Assembly: GCA_017962285.1 (NCBI GenBank)
Contig: JAGCVR010000004.1
Location: forward strand, 1-7,985
Source: Muribaculaceae bacterium
GTDB taxonomy: Bacteria > Bacteroidota > Bacteroidia > Bacteroidales > Muribaculaceae
Reading direction: 5' to 3'
DNA length: 7,985 nucleotides
The translations under genes were made by a program, and so were the position numbers. The notes under the pieces are model-generated. The model had not been told where the DNA came from. It saw only the letters and a list, made by a program, of their open reading frames with translations, and did no database searches. This document shows positions 1 to 6,053 of this stretch, in pieces; position 1 is the stretch's first letter; every line of letters begins with the position of its first letter.

Positions 1-2485
1 GGTCGTAAGAACTTACGTAAGCGCTTTCGGTCTCGTCGGTCCACGAAGCCTTAAACGAGCTCTCGGTGATGTCGGCATCAGCCACATCGTTCAGCACAGG
101 CTCAGACTTGAGGAATGTGGCGTTACCGGTAACGTTTACCACCACGTTGCTTGCACCTGCACTCGAGAGAGTGATGGTGGCATTGTGAGTAGCCACAGTT
201 GTAGGAGCATAAGTAACGGTGATTGTGCCGCCATCGCTCGAAAGTGAGCTTGTGCTGAGGCTGAACATCGAAGCGTTTGCGCCACCGAGAGTTGCGGTGA
301 TATTGCCGGTGAGGTAACGACCGGTTACTTCGAGAGGCAGAGTAGCCGTCTGGTTCTTGACGGTCTCGTTGAAAGTGAGTTCAGCCGGAGAAGCGGTAAT
401 TGACGGATCGGTCGACACATAGTTGTCGAGGATATACTTGATACCTGCGAGACAGTCGATTTTACCGTTACCGAAGTGAGAAGCATTGCCACCCGAAGTC
501 ACATAAGAGTCTCTAATGGCGCTGTTCTGCATGATTTCCTTGATTTGGGTGAGCGTAAGCTCCAGGTTGTTTTCCTTAGCCACCTGCAGCCACACAGCCA
601 CGATACCGGCGGCAGTCGGGGTTGCCATTGAGGTTCCCTGCATAGCGCCGTAGGGGTAAGTGGTGTTGGTGTTAACACGATCGGACTTGGAATCACCTGA
701 GATATATTCTGTTGAATTGTGGTTAACAGCCGACACGATTTGCGCGCCAGGAGCCGTGATAAACGGATACTGGATACCCGTGGGGCTTGCTGCGGCAGTG
801 GCATAGCTCGAGAAGTCGGCAATGTCGCCAAGGCTACCGGAACTATAGGATTGAGTCTGACCACTGTAGTTTTTCAGACTTGTCTTTGATACGTATGCAC
901 CCACGGAGATGGCGTTGGCGATAGTAGCCTCGTCGGAAACGCTCATGTCGTCGGAGCCACGTGTCCAGGTGTGTCCGGTTGTGGTCTTGTCGGCGCTGAA
1001 CCAGCAGTAAGCGTCGCACCAAACGTCCACTCTCGAAGAACCGCTCGAAGGATACACCTCAATGGCGATGCGGTTCGAAGAAGTTGTGGGAGCGAGGTAA
1101 TCGCTACCGTTGCTGTAGAAGTGCAGACCTGCCTTTCCGTTGTGTGTTTCGGATATGAGCTGAAGCGTACCGGAAAGGTAACTGCTCAGACCAGAGACAG
1201 TGGTTCCGTTACTTGAGCCGCTGAGTCCTGTCTTAGACGCAACGACAGAGCCATTACTGTCGATAATATAGATGTTGCAACGGAGCGAAGTGCTGTTGCG
1301 TGACCAAGCCGATGCGATATGCGAACCGTAAGCATCATATCCATAAGATGGAGAATAACAGTTCATGATGGCGCCTAACGGGCTGCTGCTCGAAGCTGTG
1401 CCGCCAATCCATGTTCCACCGGGAGCACTTGAGGATGTGTTGCCGGCATCGTTGCTCGAAGCAAAGAGGCACACACGGTTGGGATACTGGTCGCCGAAGT
1501 ATTGGTTCACCACATCGGCGAAGTCGGAGGAGCCGTCGCGTGCTCCCCAGCCTGAGCCCCAGCTGTTGCTGATAACCACTGGCATGTTGTGATTACTTGC
1601 ATAGCTGATAATCTTGTTGAACGAAGAGGCAAGGTCGGTATCGTTGAGGTCGCCCACACCTGCCAGCCAAAGGTCGGAACCTGGAGCCATACCTCCGTAG
1701 GTTGCCTGGCTGTGGTCGTCGGTAACCGTTACGGTGGAACCGTTTACAATCACGCTCGAACCACCGGCGGTGGAGCAGGTGTGAGTTCCGTGGTCACTGG
1801 CATCGTCATAGGTGGCGTTAGCCATGGTGGACTGAGTGTATTCGGTACGACTGGTAACAGATCCGCTCGAATTAACCTTCACCTGATAAGCACCCACGGC
1901 ACGGTAGCCGTCGTTCTTGTCACGGAAAGCCTTGTGCTGGAAGTCGATACCGGCGTCGGTAACACCCATGAGCACACCGGCACCGTCGTAAATCTGCGGC
2001 AGGCCGGCATTGACTGCGTCGGTGGAGAGCGTAAGCACATCGTCGGTGTTGGTGTACTGACGGCCCTTGTCGGTCAAGGGGCGCATCCTGGAAGCGACGT
2101 TGATTCGCTTCACACGCGAGATATCAGAAAGCTCATCCAGCTTATCCACCGGGATAAAGGCTGTGATAAGACCGTTCTGAAACTTATCGCGAACAGTTAC
2201 GCCAAGCGCTTCAATGTCGGCAACATTGGTGTTGTCGTCGAGGCGGATGAAGGCGGAGATGCACTTCACACCGCCCACCATTTCAGGTGAAGCGACCGAA
2301 CTAACGCGATACTCACTGATACCATCTTTCTTTGCACCAGTTTTGGGGGCACGCTTCTTAGTGGGCGTACCGTTCTTCTGTTCCAAAAGAAAGACTCTGG
2401 TGGTGGCGGAGAACTTTTCCTCATTTACCGCGAACGTGGGCAGGAAAAGCACTAACGCCAAGGTAAGAATAAGAATTCTTTTCAT
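1..2485 (-). CDS. Secreted subtilisin-like (S8) serine protease, C-terminus beyond window
   Basis: This is an exported endopeptidase, probably at the cell surface or extracellular; 828 codons are visible and it is still open at the left edge. Residues 1-19 form a signal peptide (MKRILILTLALVLFLPTFA) with no lipobox cysteine. Residues about 70-140 look like an inhibitor/propeptide region. The catalytic set is complete: Asp177 in VTDAGID, His232 in DHGTHT, oxyanion Asn307 in ISNSWG and Ser619 in GTSMATP. About 170 residues separate ASSNDAGN (342-349) from the ATIANAISVGAY strand (520-531), where subtilisin has only a short connection, so a Ser/Thr/Gly-rich beta domain is inserted in the catalytic core. 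Residues about 693-789 form a beta-sandwich of the kind found behind Bacteroidota secreted enzymes, and about 790 onward begins an FN3-like domain. The ATG at 2485 directly precedes the signal peptide and follows an A-rich leader, so the start is firm. A type IX secretion C-terminal signal or anchor may lie outside the window. The substrate cannot be told. Confidence 0.93.
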   Translation of the reverse strand, partial: MKRILILTLALVLFLPTFAVNEEKFSATTRVFLLEQKNGTPTKKRAPKTGAKKDGISEYRVSSVASPEMVGGVKCISAFIRLDDNTNVADIEALGVTVRDKFQNGLITAFIPVDKLDELSDISRVKRINVASRMRPLTDKGRQYTNTDDVLTLSTDAVNAGLPQIYDGAGVLMGVTDAGIDFQHKAFRDKNDGYRAVGAYQVKVNSSGSVTSRTEYTQSTMANATYDDASDHGTHTCSTAGGSSVIVNGSTVTVTDDHSQATYGGMAPGSDLWLAGVGDLNDTDLASSFNKIISYASNHNMPVVISNSWGSGWGARDGSSDFADVVNQYFGDQYPNRVCLFASSNDAGNTSSSAPGGTWIGGTASSSSPLGAIMNCYSPSYGYDAYGSHIASAWSRNSTSLRCNIYIIDSNGSVVASKTGLSGSSNGTTVSGLSSYLSGTLQLISETHNGKAGLHFYSNGSDYLAPTTSSNRIAIEVYPSSGSSRVDVWCDAYCWFSADKTTTGHTWTRGSDDMSVSDEATIANAISVGAYVSKTSLKNYSGQTQSYSSGSLGDIADFSSYATAAASPTGIQYPFITAPGAQIVSAVNHNSTEYISGDSKSDRVNTNTTYPYGAMQGTSMATPTAAGIVAVWLQVAKENNLELTLTQIKEIMQNSAIRDSYVTSGGNASHFGNGKIDCLAGIKYILDNYVSTDPSITASPAELTFNETVKNQTATLPLEVTGRYLTGNITATLGGANASMFSLSTSSLSSDGGTITVTYAPTTVATHNATITLSSAGASNVVVNVTGNATFLKSEPVLNDVADADITESSFKASWTDETESAYVSSYD

Positions 2486-2587
2486 TAGAACGTTTTTTTG
2501 AAAATTGTTTATGTTAATAAAATGAATAAAAAATTTCAATTTTCGAGTTTTGGTTCTCAGTTTTTGCAGGTTATGCGTAAATTTCGA

Positions 2588-2618
2588 CAAAGTTAGGCAT
2601 TTTATTTGGATTGGCAAA
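2588..2618 (-). promoter_or_regulatory. Bacteroidota-type promoter of the S8 protease gene
   Basis: Read on the minus strand, a -33 TTTG (2618-2615) is followed after exactly 19 bases by TAACTTTG (2595-2588). This is a perfect match to the Bacteroidota primary-sigma consensus TTTG-N19-21-TAnnTTTG. Transcription would start near 2580-2583, giving a roughly 95-base AT-rich leader before the ATG at 2485. I see no riboswitch-like fold in that leader, only weak AT-only inverted repeats. The match is direct; promoter activity is inferred. Confidence 0.72.
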
Positions 2619-2634
2619 GCGTTTTGGAGATTAG

Positions 2635-2672
2635 TTAGCGAATTTGATTTTGATTTTTAGCGATTTTCAGCG
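2635..2672. repeat. Short spaced TTAGCG / GATTTTnAGC repeats upstream of protease promoter
   Basis: TTAGCG occurs at 2635-2640 and 2657-2662, and TCAGCG at 2667-2672. The last two lie inside a tandem 10-bp repeat, GATTTTTAGC then GATTTTCAGC (2652-2671). Start-to-start distances are 22 and 10 bp, close to whole helical turns, so all copies face the same side of the DNA. The block ends about 17 bp upstream of the -33 element of the protease promoter, a position suited to an activator. It could equally be chance in AT-rich sequence. Confidence 0.35.
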
Positions 2673-2680
2673 AAAACCGC
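2660..2680 (-). terminator. Weak hairpin in the ligA-protease intergenic region, possible ligA transcript end
   Basis: In a minus-strand transcript, GCGGTTTTC and GAAAATCGC can form a 9-bp stem with one G-U wobble and a 3-base loop (GCT). On the plus strand the same position is an A-C mismatch, which favours the minus reading. It lies about 135 bases past the ligA stop and has no U-tract after it, so it is not a canonical intrinsic terminator. It also overlaps the TTAGCG repeats, which may fully explain the symmetry. Confidence 0.22.
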
Positions 2681-2812
2681 AATAACATCAATGAAACCTC
2701 ATGCGCGTAAAGCACAAGTCATTCCAAAACCATGTTTGAGGATGTATCGTTATGTAGCATAAGCTCTGAAAGAGCGGCAAGACCACAGGCGGGGGTTTGA
2801 CGTGGAGGCTGG

Positions 2813-4813
2813 TTATTGCAGCATTTGGAGGAATTCGTCTTCGGAAATGACTGGTATGGACAGCGAGTGGGCTTTCTCAAGTTTTGCGGGACCCATGTTC
2901 TCGCCGGCAAGGACAAAGGATGTGGCAGACGATATGGAACTGACGTTCTTGCCGCCGTTCTGCTCGATAATCGCCTTGTACTCCTCTCGGGAGTGATGGG
3001 CAAACACACCGCTTATGACGATTTTCTTCCCTTGCAGTTTCGTGGACTGGGCAGCTAGTTGCTCGGGCGCGACAGCCATCTGCACACCGGCATTCTCAAG
3101 ACGATTGATTATTTCCACATTGGCTTGTTTGGCAAAGAATTCCACTACGGCATGAGCGATTTTCTCACCCACATCGGGAATCATGGCAAGCTCCAACTCA
3201 TTCATCGCCATGAGAGAATGGATGTCGTGCGCATATCGCGCGAGCGACTTTGCCGTGGTCTCGCCCACATAGGGGATGGAAAGGGCAAAAAGCACGCGCT
3301 CGAAAGGCACCGATTTCGAAGCCTCGATGCCATTGATGAGGCGGTTTGCCGTTTTCTTCTGCACATGAGGCAATGCCATGATTTGAGGCGCGGTGAGGTC
3401 GTAGAGGTCGGCAACGTTTTTCACGAGTCCGCTCTCGAAAAGCATCACCGCCATTTCTTCACCGTTGCCGTCGATATTCATCATGTGCCGCCCCACGAAA
3501 TGCTCTATCTTCCCGGCAAGCTGGGGAGGACAGGACTCCTTGTTGGGGCATACCCAGGCGGCTTCACCTTCCTCACGGACAAGCGGAGTGCCGCACTGTG
3601 GACAGTTGCGCACGAACTGGAGGGGTTCGCTTCCCGACTGACGCTGCTTGAGGTCAACACCCACTATTTTTGGGATAATTTCACCGCCTTTTTCCACATA
3701 GACCATGTCGCCGTCGTGAATGTCGAGCGAACGGATAACGTCCTCGTTGTGCAGTGAGGCTCGTTTCACAACAGTACCCGAGAGCAGCACTGGCTCAAGA
3801 TTTGCCACCGGGGTGATGACACCTGTGCGCCCCACCTCGAACGACACGAAACGCAGTCGCGTAGCCTGACGCTCGGGAGCGAATTTATATGCAATTGCCC
3901 ACCGCGGCGATTTCGCGGTGGAACCGAGCCGCCTCCACTGACTCATGGAATTGAGCTTGAACACCAGCCCGTCGGTAGCCACAGGCAGATTCTTCCGCTC
4001 TGTGTCCCAGTAGTTTATGAAATCCTGCACAGCATCCACGGAGTTCAGTATCGTCATGTCGGCCACACGAAATCCCCACGACTTCACCGCCTGCATATTC
4101 TGGTAGTGGTTATCGAAAGGCAACTCATCGGCAAGGACGAAATAGAAACAGGCTTCCAGTCCGCGGCGCGCCACTTCGGCAGAGTTCTGCAGTTTCAGTG
4201 TTCCGGCTGCCGCATTCCGTGGGTTGGCAAAGAGGGGTTCCTCGTTGAACTGCCGTTCCTCGTTGATACGCTGGAAATTCTGCCACGAGAGCAGAATCTC
4301 GCCGCGAATCTCAAAACGTGATGGGTAATTGCCGGGCTGCAACTGCAGGGGGACACTCTTGATGGTGATTACATTTGCCGTAACGTCGTCGCCCTGCACA
4401 CCGTCGCCACGGGTAACGGCTCGCACGAGACGACCGTTCTCGTAGGTCAACGAGATAGAGGTTCCGTCGTATTTCATCTCGCCCACTATTTCCACATCCT
4501 CGCCGCCGAGACCGTCCTTTGCACGCCGCAGGAAGTCCTGCACCTCTGCCACCGAATAGGAATTGGCGAGCGACATCATTGGCCGCTCGTGACGAACCTG
4601 CTGAAAACCTTGCGAGATGTCGCTGCCCACGCGCTGAGTGGGCGACAGCGGATCGAAATATTGCGGGTAGGCCGCCTCCAGGTCCTGGAGTTCGCGCAGC
4701 ATTGCGTCGAATTCAAAGTCGGATATAGTGGGCGCGTTGAGCACATAGTAGTTGTGATTGTGGCGATTGATTTCGCTGCGCAGGAAATTAATTCTGTCTT
4801 CGAACAGGTCCAT
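2813..4813 (-). CDS. ligA: NAD-dependent DNA ligase LigA
   Basis: This cytoplasmic ligase seals nicks during replication and repair, using NAD+ to adenylate its active-site lysine. The 666-residue length is normal for the family. An N-terminal Ia domain (about 1-65) contains the NMN-binding NYYVLNAPTISDFEFD stretch with conserved Tyr and Asp residues. The adenylation domain carries the catalytic KYDG motif (Lys114), TRGDG (134-138) and NPRNAAAGTLK (198-208). An OB fold (about 315-400) is followed by a four-cysteine zinc finger (Cys404, Cys407, Cys422, Cys428). Helix-hairpin-helix repeats follow (for example IPYVGETTA and IPDVGEKIA), and a BRCT domain spans about 592-666. No key residue is missing. 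The ATG at 4813 gives the expected N-terminus; no Shine-Dalgarno sequence is visible, as is usual in Bacteroidota. It lies 25 bases downstream of the FMN-binding gene on the same strand and has no obvious promoter of its own, so co-transcription is likely. Confidence 0.98.
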   Translation of the reverse strand: MDLFEDRINFLRSEINRHNHNYYVLNAPTISDFEFDAMLRELQDLEAAYPQYFDPLSPTQRVGSDISQGFQQVRHERPMMSLANSYSVAEVQDFLRRAKDGLGGEDVEIVGEMKYDGTSISLTYENGRLVRAVTRGDGVQGDDVTANVITIKSVPLQLQPGNYPSRFEIRGEILLSWQNFQRINEERQFNEEPLFANPRNAAAGTLKLQNSAEVARRGLEACFYFVLADELPFDNHYQNMQAVKSWGFRVADMTILNSVDAVQDFINYWDTERKNLPVATDGLVFKLNSMSQWRRLGSTAKSPRWAIAYKFAPERQATRLRFVSFEVGRTGVITPVANLEPVLLSGTVVKRASLHNEDVIRSLDIHDGDMVYVEKGGEIIPKIVGVDLKQRQSGSEPLQFVRNCPQCGTPLVREEGEAAWVCPNKESCPPQLAGKIEHFVGRHMMNIDGNGEEMAVMLFESGLVKNVADLYDLTAPQIMALPHVQKKTANRLINGIEASKSVPFERVLFALSIPYVGETTAKSLARYAHDIHSLMAMNELELAMIPDVGEKIAHAVVEFFAKQANVEIINRLENAGVQMAVAPEQLAAQSTKLQGKKIVISGVFAHHSREEYKAIIEQNGGKNVSSISSATSFVLAGENMGPAKLEKAHSLSIPVISEDEFLQMLQ

Positions 4814-4838
4814 AGAGTTGACGGATTATTTGTGTAGA

Positions 4839-5288
4839 TTATTTCTTGGATTTGCGGAATTTCGACTTTTTCGACTTGCCTGCCTTTCTCGATTTGGGAG
4901 ATGGGCTTTTATCCACGGCTTGTTGCAGTCCTATGCGGATATTATCGATTAGCGCCTCAGAAGAACACGTGGCGCCGGTGGCGGCATCCGCCTGAATGTC
5001 AAGCGCTTCCTTAATGGTCTTCCCCTCGTATTGAGGAAAGATTTTCTTTGTGGCACGCGCAAAATACTGGGGTGTCTCGTAATTGTCGAGAGCATCGATT
5101 TTGGTAATCACGCCATCCTGAATGTGAATGTTGAGAGGCGTCTTTCCGCCATATCCATAGACTTTGGCAGCGATTTCACCAGTATAGATAACAGTCTCAG
5201 CATTTTTCTGCGCCGATGCAAAAAGCGGCAACAAGGCGCAAACAATTAGCAATGAGGCGGATAAAGGAGAGTTCCTGAATAATTTCAT
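4839..5288 (-). CDS. Exported FMN-binding-domain protein with basic C-terminal tail
   Basis: This is a 149-residue protein with a signal peptide (about 1-26, ending ...LPLFASAQ), so it should act in the periplasm or at an outer membrane-facing site. The body (about 30-125) resembles the FMN_bind domain of the NqrC/RnfG type: GYGGKTPLNIHIQDGVIT followed by a helix and the segment DAATGAT (101-107). That segment fits the flavinylation motif Dxx[ST]GAT, in which a flavin transferase (ApbE) attaches FMN to the last threonine, here Thr107. From residue 127 to the end, 12 of 23 residues are Lys or Arg, interspersed with Ser, suggesting binding to a polyanion such as nucleic acid, LPS or phospholipid. 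No ApbE, NqrC/Rnf partner or membrane cytochrome gene is in the window, so the redox partner is unknown. The ATG at 5288 is chosen because it begins the signal peptide. It leads a likely two-gene transcript with ligA. Confidence 0.82.
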   Translation of the reverse strand: MKLFRNSPLSASLLIVCALLPLFASAQKNAETVIYTGEIAAKVYGYGGKTPLNIHIQDGVITKIDALDNYETPQYFARATKKIFPQYEGKTIKEALDIQADAATGATCSSEALIDNIRIGLQQAVDKSPSPKSRKAGKSKKSKFRKSKK

Positions 5289-5310
5289 CGGATTTGGAAT
5301 TTAATTCACA

Positions 5311-5344
5311 CAAAATTACGATAAAAGTGTGAAGTTCCTGCAAT
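5311..5344 (-). promoter_or_regulatory. Promoter for the FMN-binding protein and ligA
   Basis: On the minus strand, TAATTTTG (5318-5311) is a perfect -7 element for the Bacteroidota sigma factor. An ATTG (5344-5341) stands 22 bases upstream as a three-of-four match to the -33 TTTG, with spacing slightly longer than usual. Initiation near 5304 would give a very short leader of about 15-20 bases to the ATG at 5288. The weaker -33 box lowers confidence. Confidence 0.55.
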
Positions 5345-5347
5345 TTT

Positions 5348-5367
5348 AAAACGTTTTTAACGTTTTA
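5348..5367. repeat. Paired AACGTTTT repeat in the divergent promoter region
   Basis: AACGTTTT occurs at 5350-5357 and 5359-5366, a 9-bp period. The first copy extends to the perfect 10-bp palindrome AAAACGTTTT (5348-5357). The pair sits between the two divergent promoters, directly upstream of the -33 element of each. That is a reasonable site for a shared regulator or an AT-rich curved upstream element; nothing identifies a binding protein. Confidence 0.35.
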
Positions 5368-5390
5368 TAAATAAAGCCGGCGAATTATAT

Positions 5391-5421
5391 TTCGCAAATA
5401 GCCGTGAAAACTATATCTTTG
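5391..5421 (+). promoter_or_regulatory. Promoter of the tsaC-sugar transferase-CLC operon
   Basis: TATCTTTG (5414-5421) is a perfect Bacteroidota -7 element. TTCG (5391-5394) lies 19 bases upstream and matches the -33 TTTG at three of four positions. Transcription would begin near 5428, leaving about 40 bases of leader before the ATG at 5469. No second promoter was seen before 6054 or before the CLC gene, so this one probably drives all three plus-strand genes. Confidence 0.65.
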
Positions 5422-5468
5422 CTTGGAAAACGCAAAGATGGTTGTTGTTTTTACAGAAAACGAAAAAG

Positions 5469-6029
5469 ATGGAACAAGATATTGAACGTTGCATAGAAGT
5501 GCTTAAAAAGGGAGGGCTGATACTCTACCCCACCGACACCATCTGGGGCATAGGATGCGACGCGACGAATTCCGAGGCGGTCAGAAAAGTGTATGAGTTG
5601 AAGCACCGAGCCTACAACAAGGCACTGATTGTGCTGCTCGACAGCGAGAATTCGCTATATCATCATGTGGTTGACGTTCCGGAGATGGCTCTGGAACTGC
5701 TGGATGTGGCAGTGCGACCGCTGACGATAATCTATGAGGGCGCTTACAATGTGGCACCGGAGCTGCTCGGTGAGAACGAGAGCGTGGGAATCAGGATTCC
5801 GCACGACAAGTTTGCGCATGAGCTGTGCCGCCGGTTCCGCCGCCCCATTGTATCCACATCAGCCAACGTGAGCGGAGAACCTTCTCCGGGTAATTTCCAG
5901 GAAATCAGCAAACAGATAATAGACGGAGTGGACTATGCGGTGAATTACCGGCGAGACGACCGACAGAGGGCAGAAGCTTCGAATGTGATATTGCTCCGAG
6001 CCGACGGCACGTTCAAGATAATCCGTTGA
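5469..6029 (+). CDS. tsaC: L-threonylcarbamoyladenylate synthase (TsaC/Sua5/YrdC family)
   Basis: This cytoplasmic enzyme makes threonylcarbamoyl-AMP from threonine, bicarbonate and ATP, the first step of t6A37 formation on tRNAs reading ANN codons; TsaD/TsaB/TsaE then transfer the group. The 186-residue protein is a single YrdC domain without the extra Sua5 domain. Visible motifs are YPTDTIWGIGCDA (20-32), the nucleotide-binding Lys45-x-Arg47...Lys51 set in ELKHRAYNK, and Ser131-x-Asn133 in STSAN followed by VSGEPSP. The usual central PGPLT motif reads VRPLT (82-86) here, a divergence I associate with Bacteroidota members of the family. The ATG at 5469 is preferred, with an A-rich leader; an in-frame TTG at 5442 would add nine residues of no family character. 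It is first in the plus-strand operon, 24 bases before the next gene. YciO, a related family of uncertain role, is the main alternative. Confidence 0.9.
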   Translation: MEQDIERCIEVLKKGGLILYPTDTIWGIGCDATNSEAVRKVYELKHRAYNKALIVLLDSENSLYHHVVDVPEMALELLDVAVRPLTIIYEGAYNVAPELLGENESVGIRIPHDKFAHELCRRFRRPIVSTSANVSGEPSPGNFQEISKQIIDGVDYAVNYRRDDRQRAEASNVILLRADGTFKIIR

Positions 6030-6053
6030 CAGGAAACAAGAAAAGGAAAAGTT

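Larger units (their letters stand above)
2486..2812. other. Gene-free region between ligA and the S8 protease gene
   Basis: These 327 bases hold no coding frame I would defend. They contain, from the ligA side, a 5-bp GCTCT/AGAGC hairpin (about 2763-2775) without a T-run, the weak hairpin at 2660-2680, the TTAGCG-type repeats, the protease promoter at 2588-2618 and the AT-rich protease leader. No tRNA, insertion-sequence end or attachment-site-like repeat was seen. Confidence 0.7.

Noticed and set aside
499..864. A 121-codon open frame on the minus strand inside the protease gene
   Set aside because: It overlaps the same strand in another frame, across the segment encoding the catalytic GTSMATP. 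Its translation is Pro/Arg/Leu-rich without any domain.
1589..2290. A 233-codon open frame on the plus strand
   Set aside because: It lies wholly antisense to the S8 protease, whose catalytic motifs at 1567, 1792 and 1957 prove the minus-strand reading. The plus-strand protein resembles no known family and has no promoter.
2763..2775. GCTCT-GAA-AGAGC hairpin just downstream of ligA
   Set aside because: The stem is only 5 bp and is not followed by a T-run on the minus strand, so it does not qualify as an intrinsic terminator.
3059..3757. A 232-codon open frame on the plus strand
   Set aside because: It is antisense to ligA across the zinc-finger and HhH region. Its openness follows from the ligA codon usage, and its His-rich translation has no recognisable domain.
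5438..5485. A 15-codon upstream reading frame (ATG 5438, TGA 5483-5485) overlapping the tsaC start
   Set aside because: It would sit close to the predicted transcript start and overlap ATG 5469, so an attenuating leader peptide is conceivable. It has no ribosome-binding site and no regulatory residue pattern, so chance is the simpler explanation.
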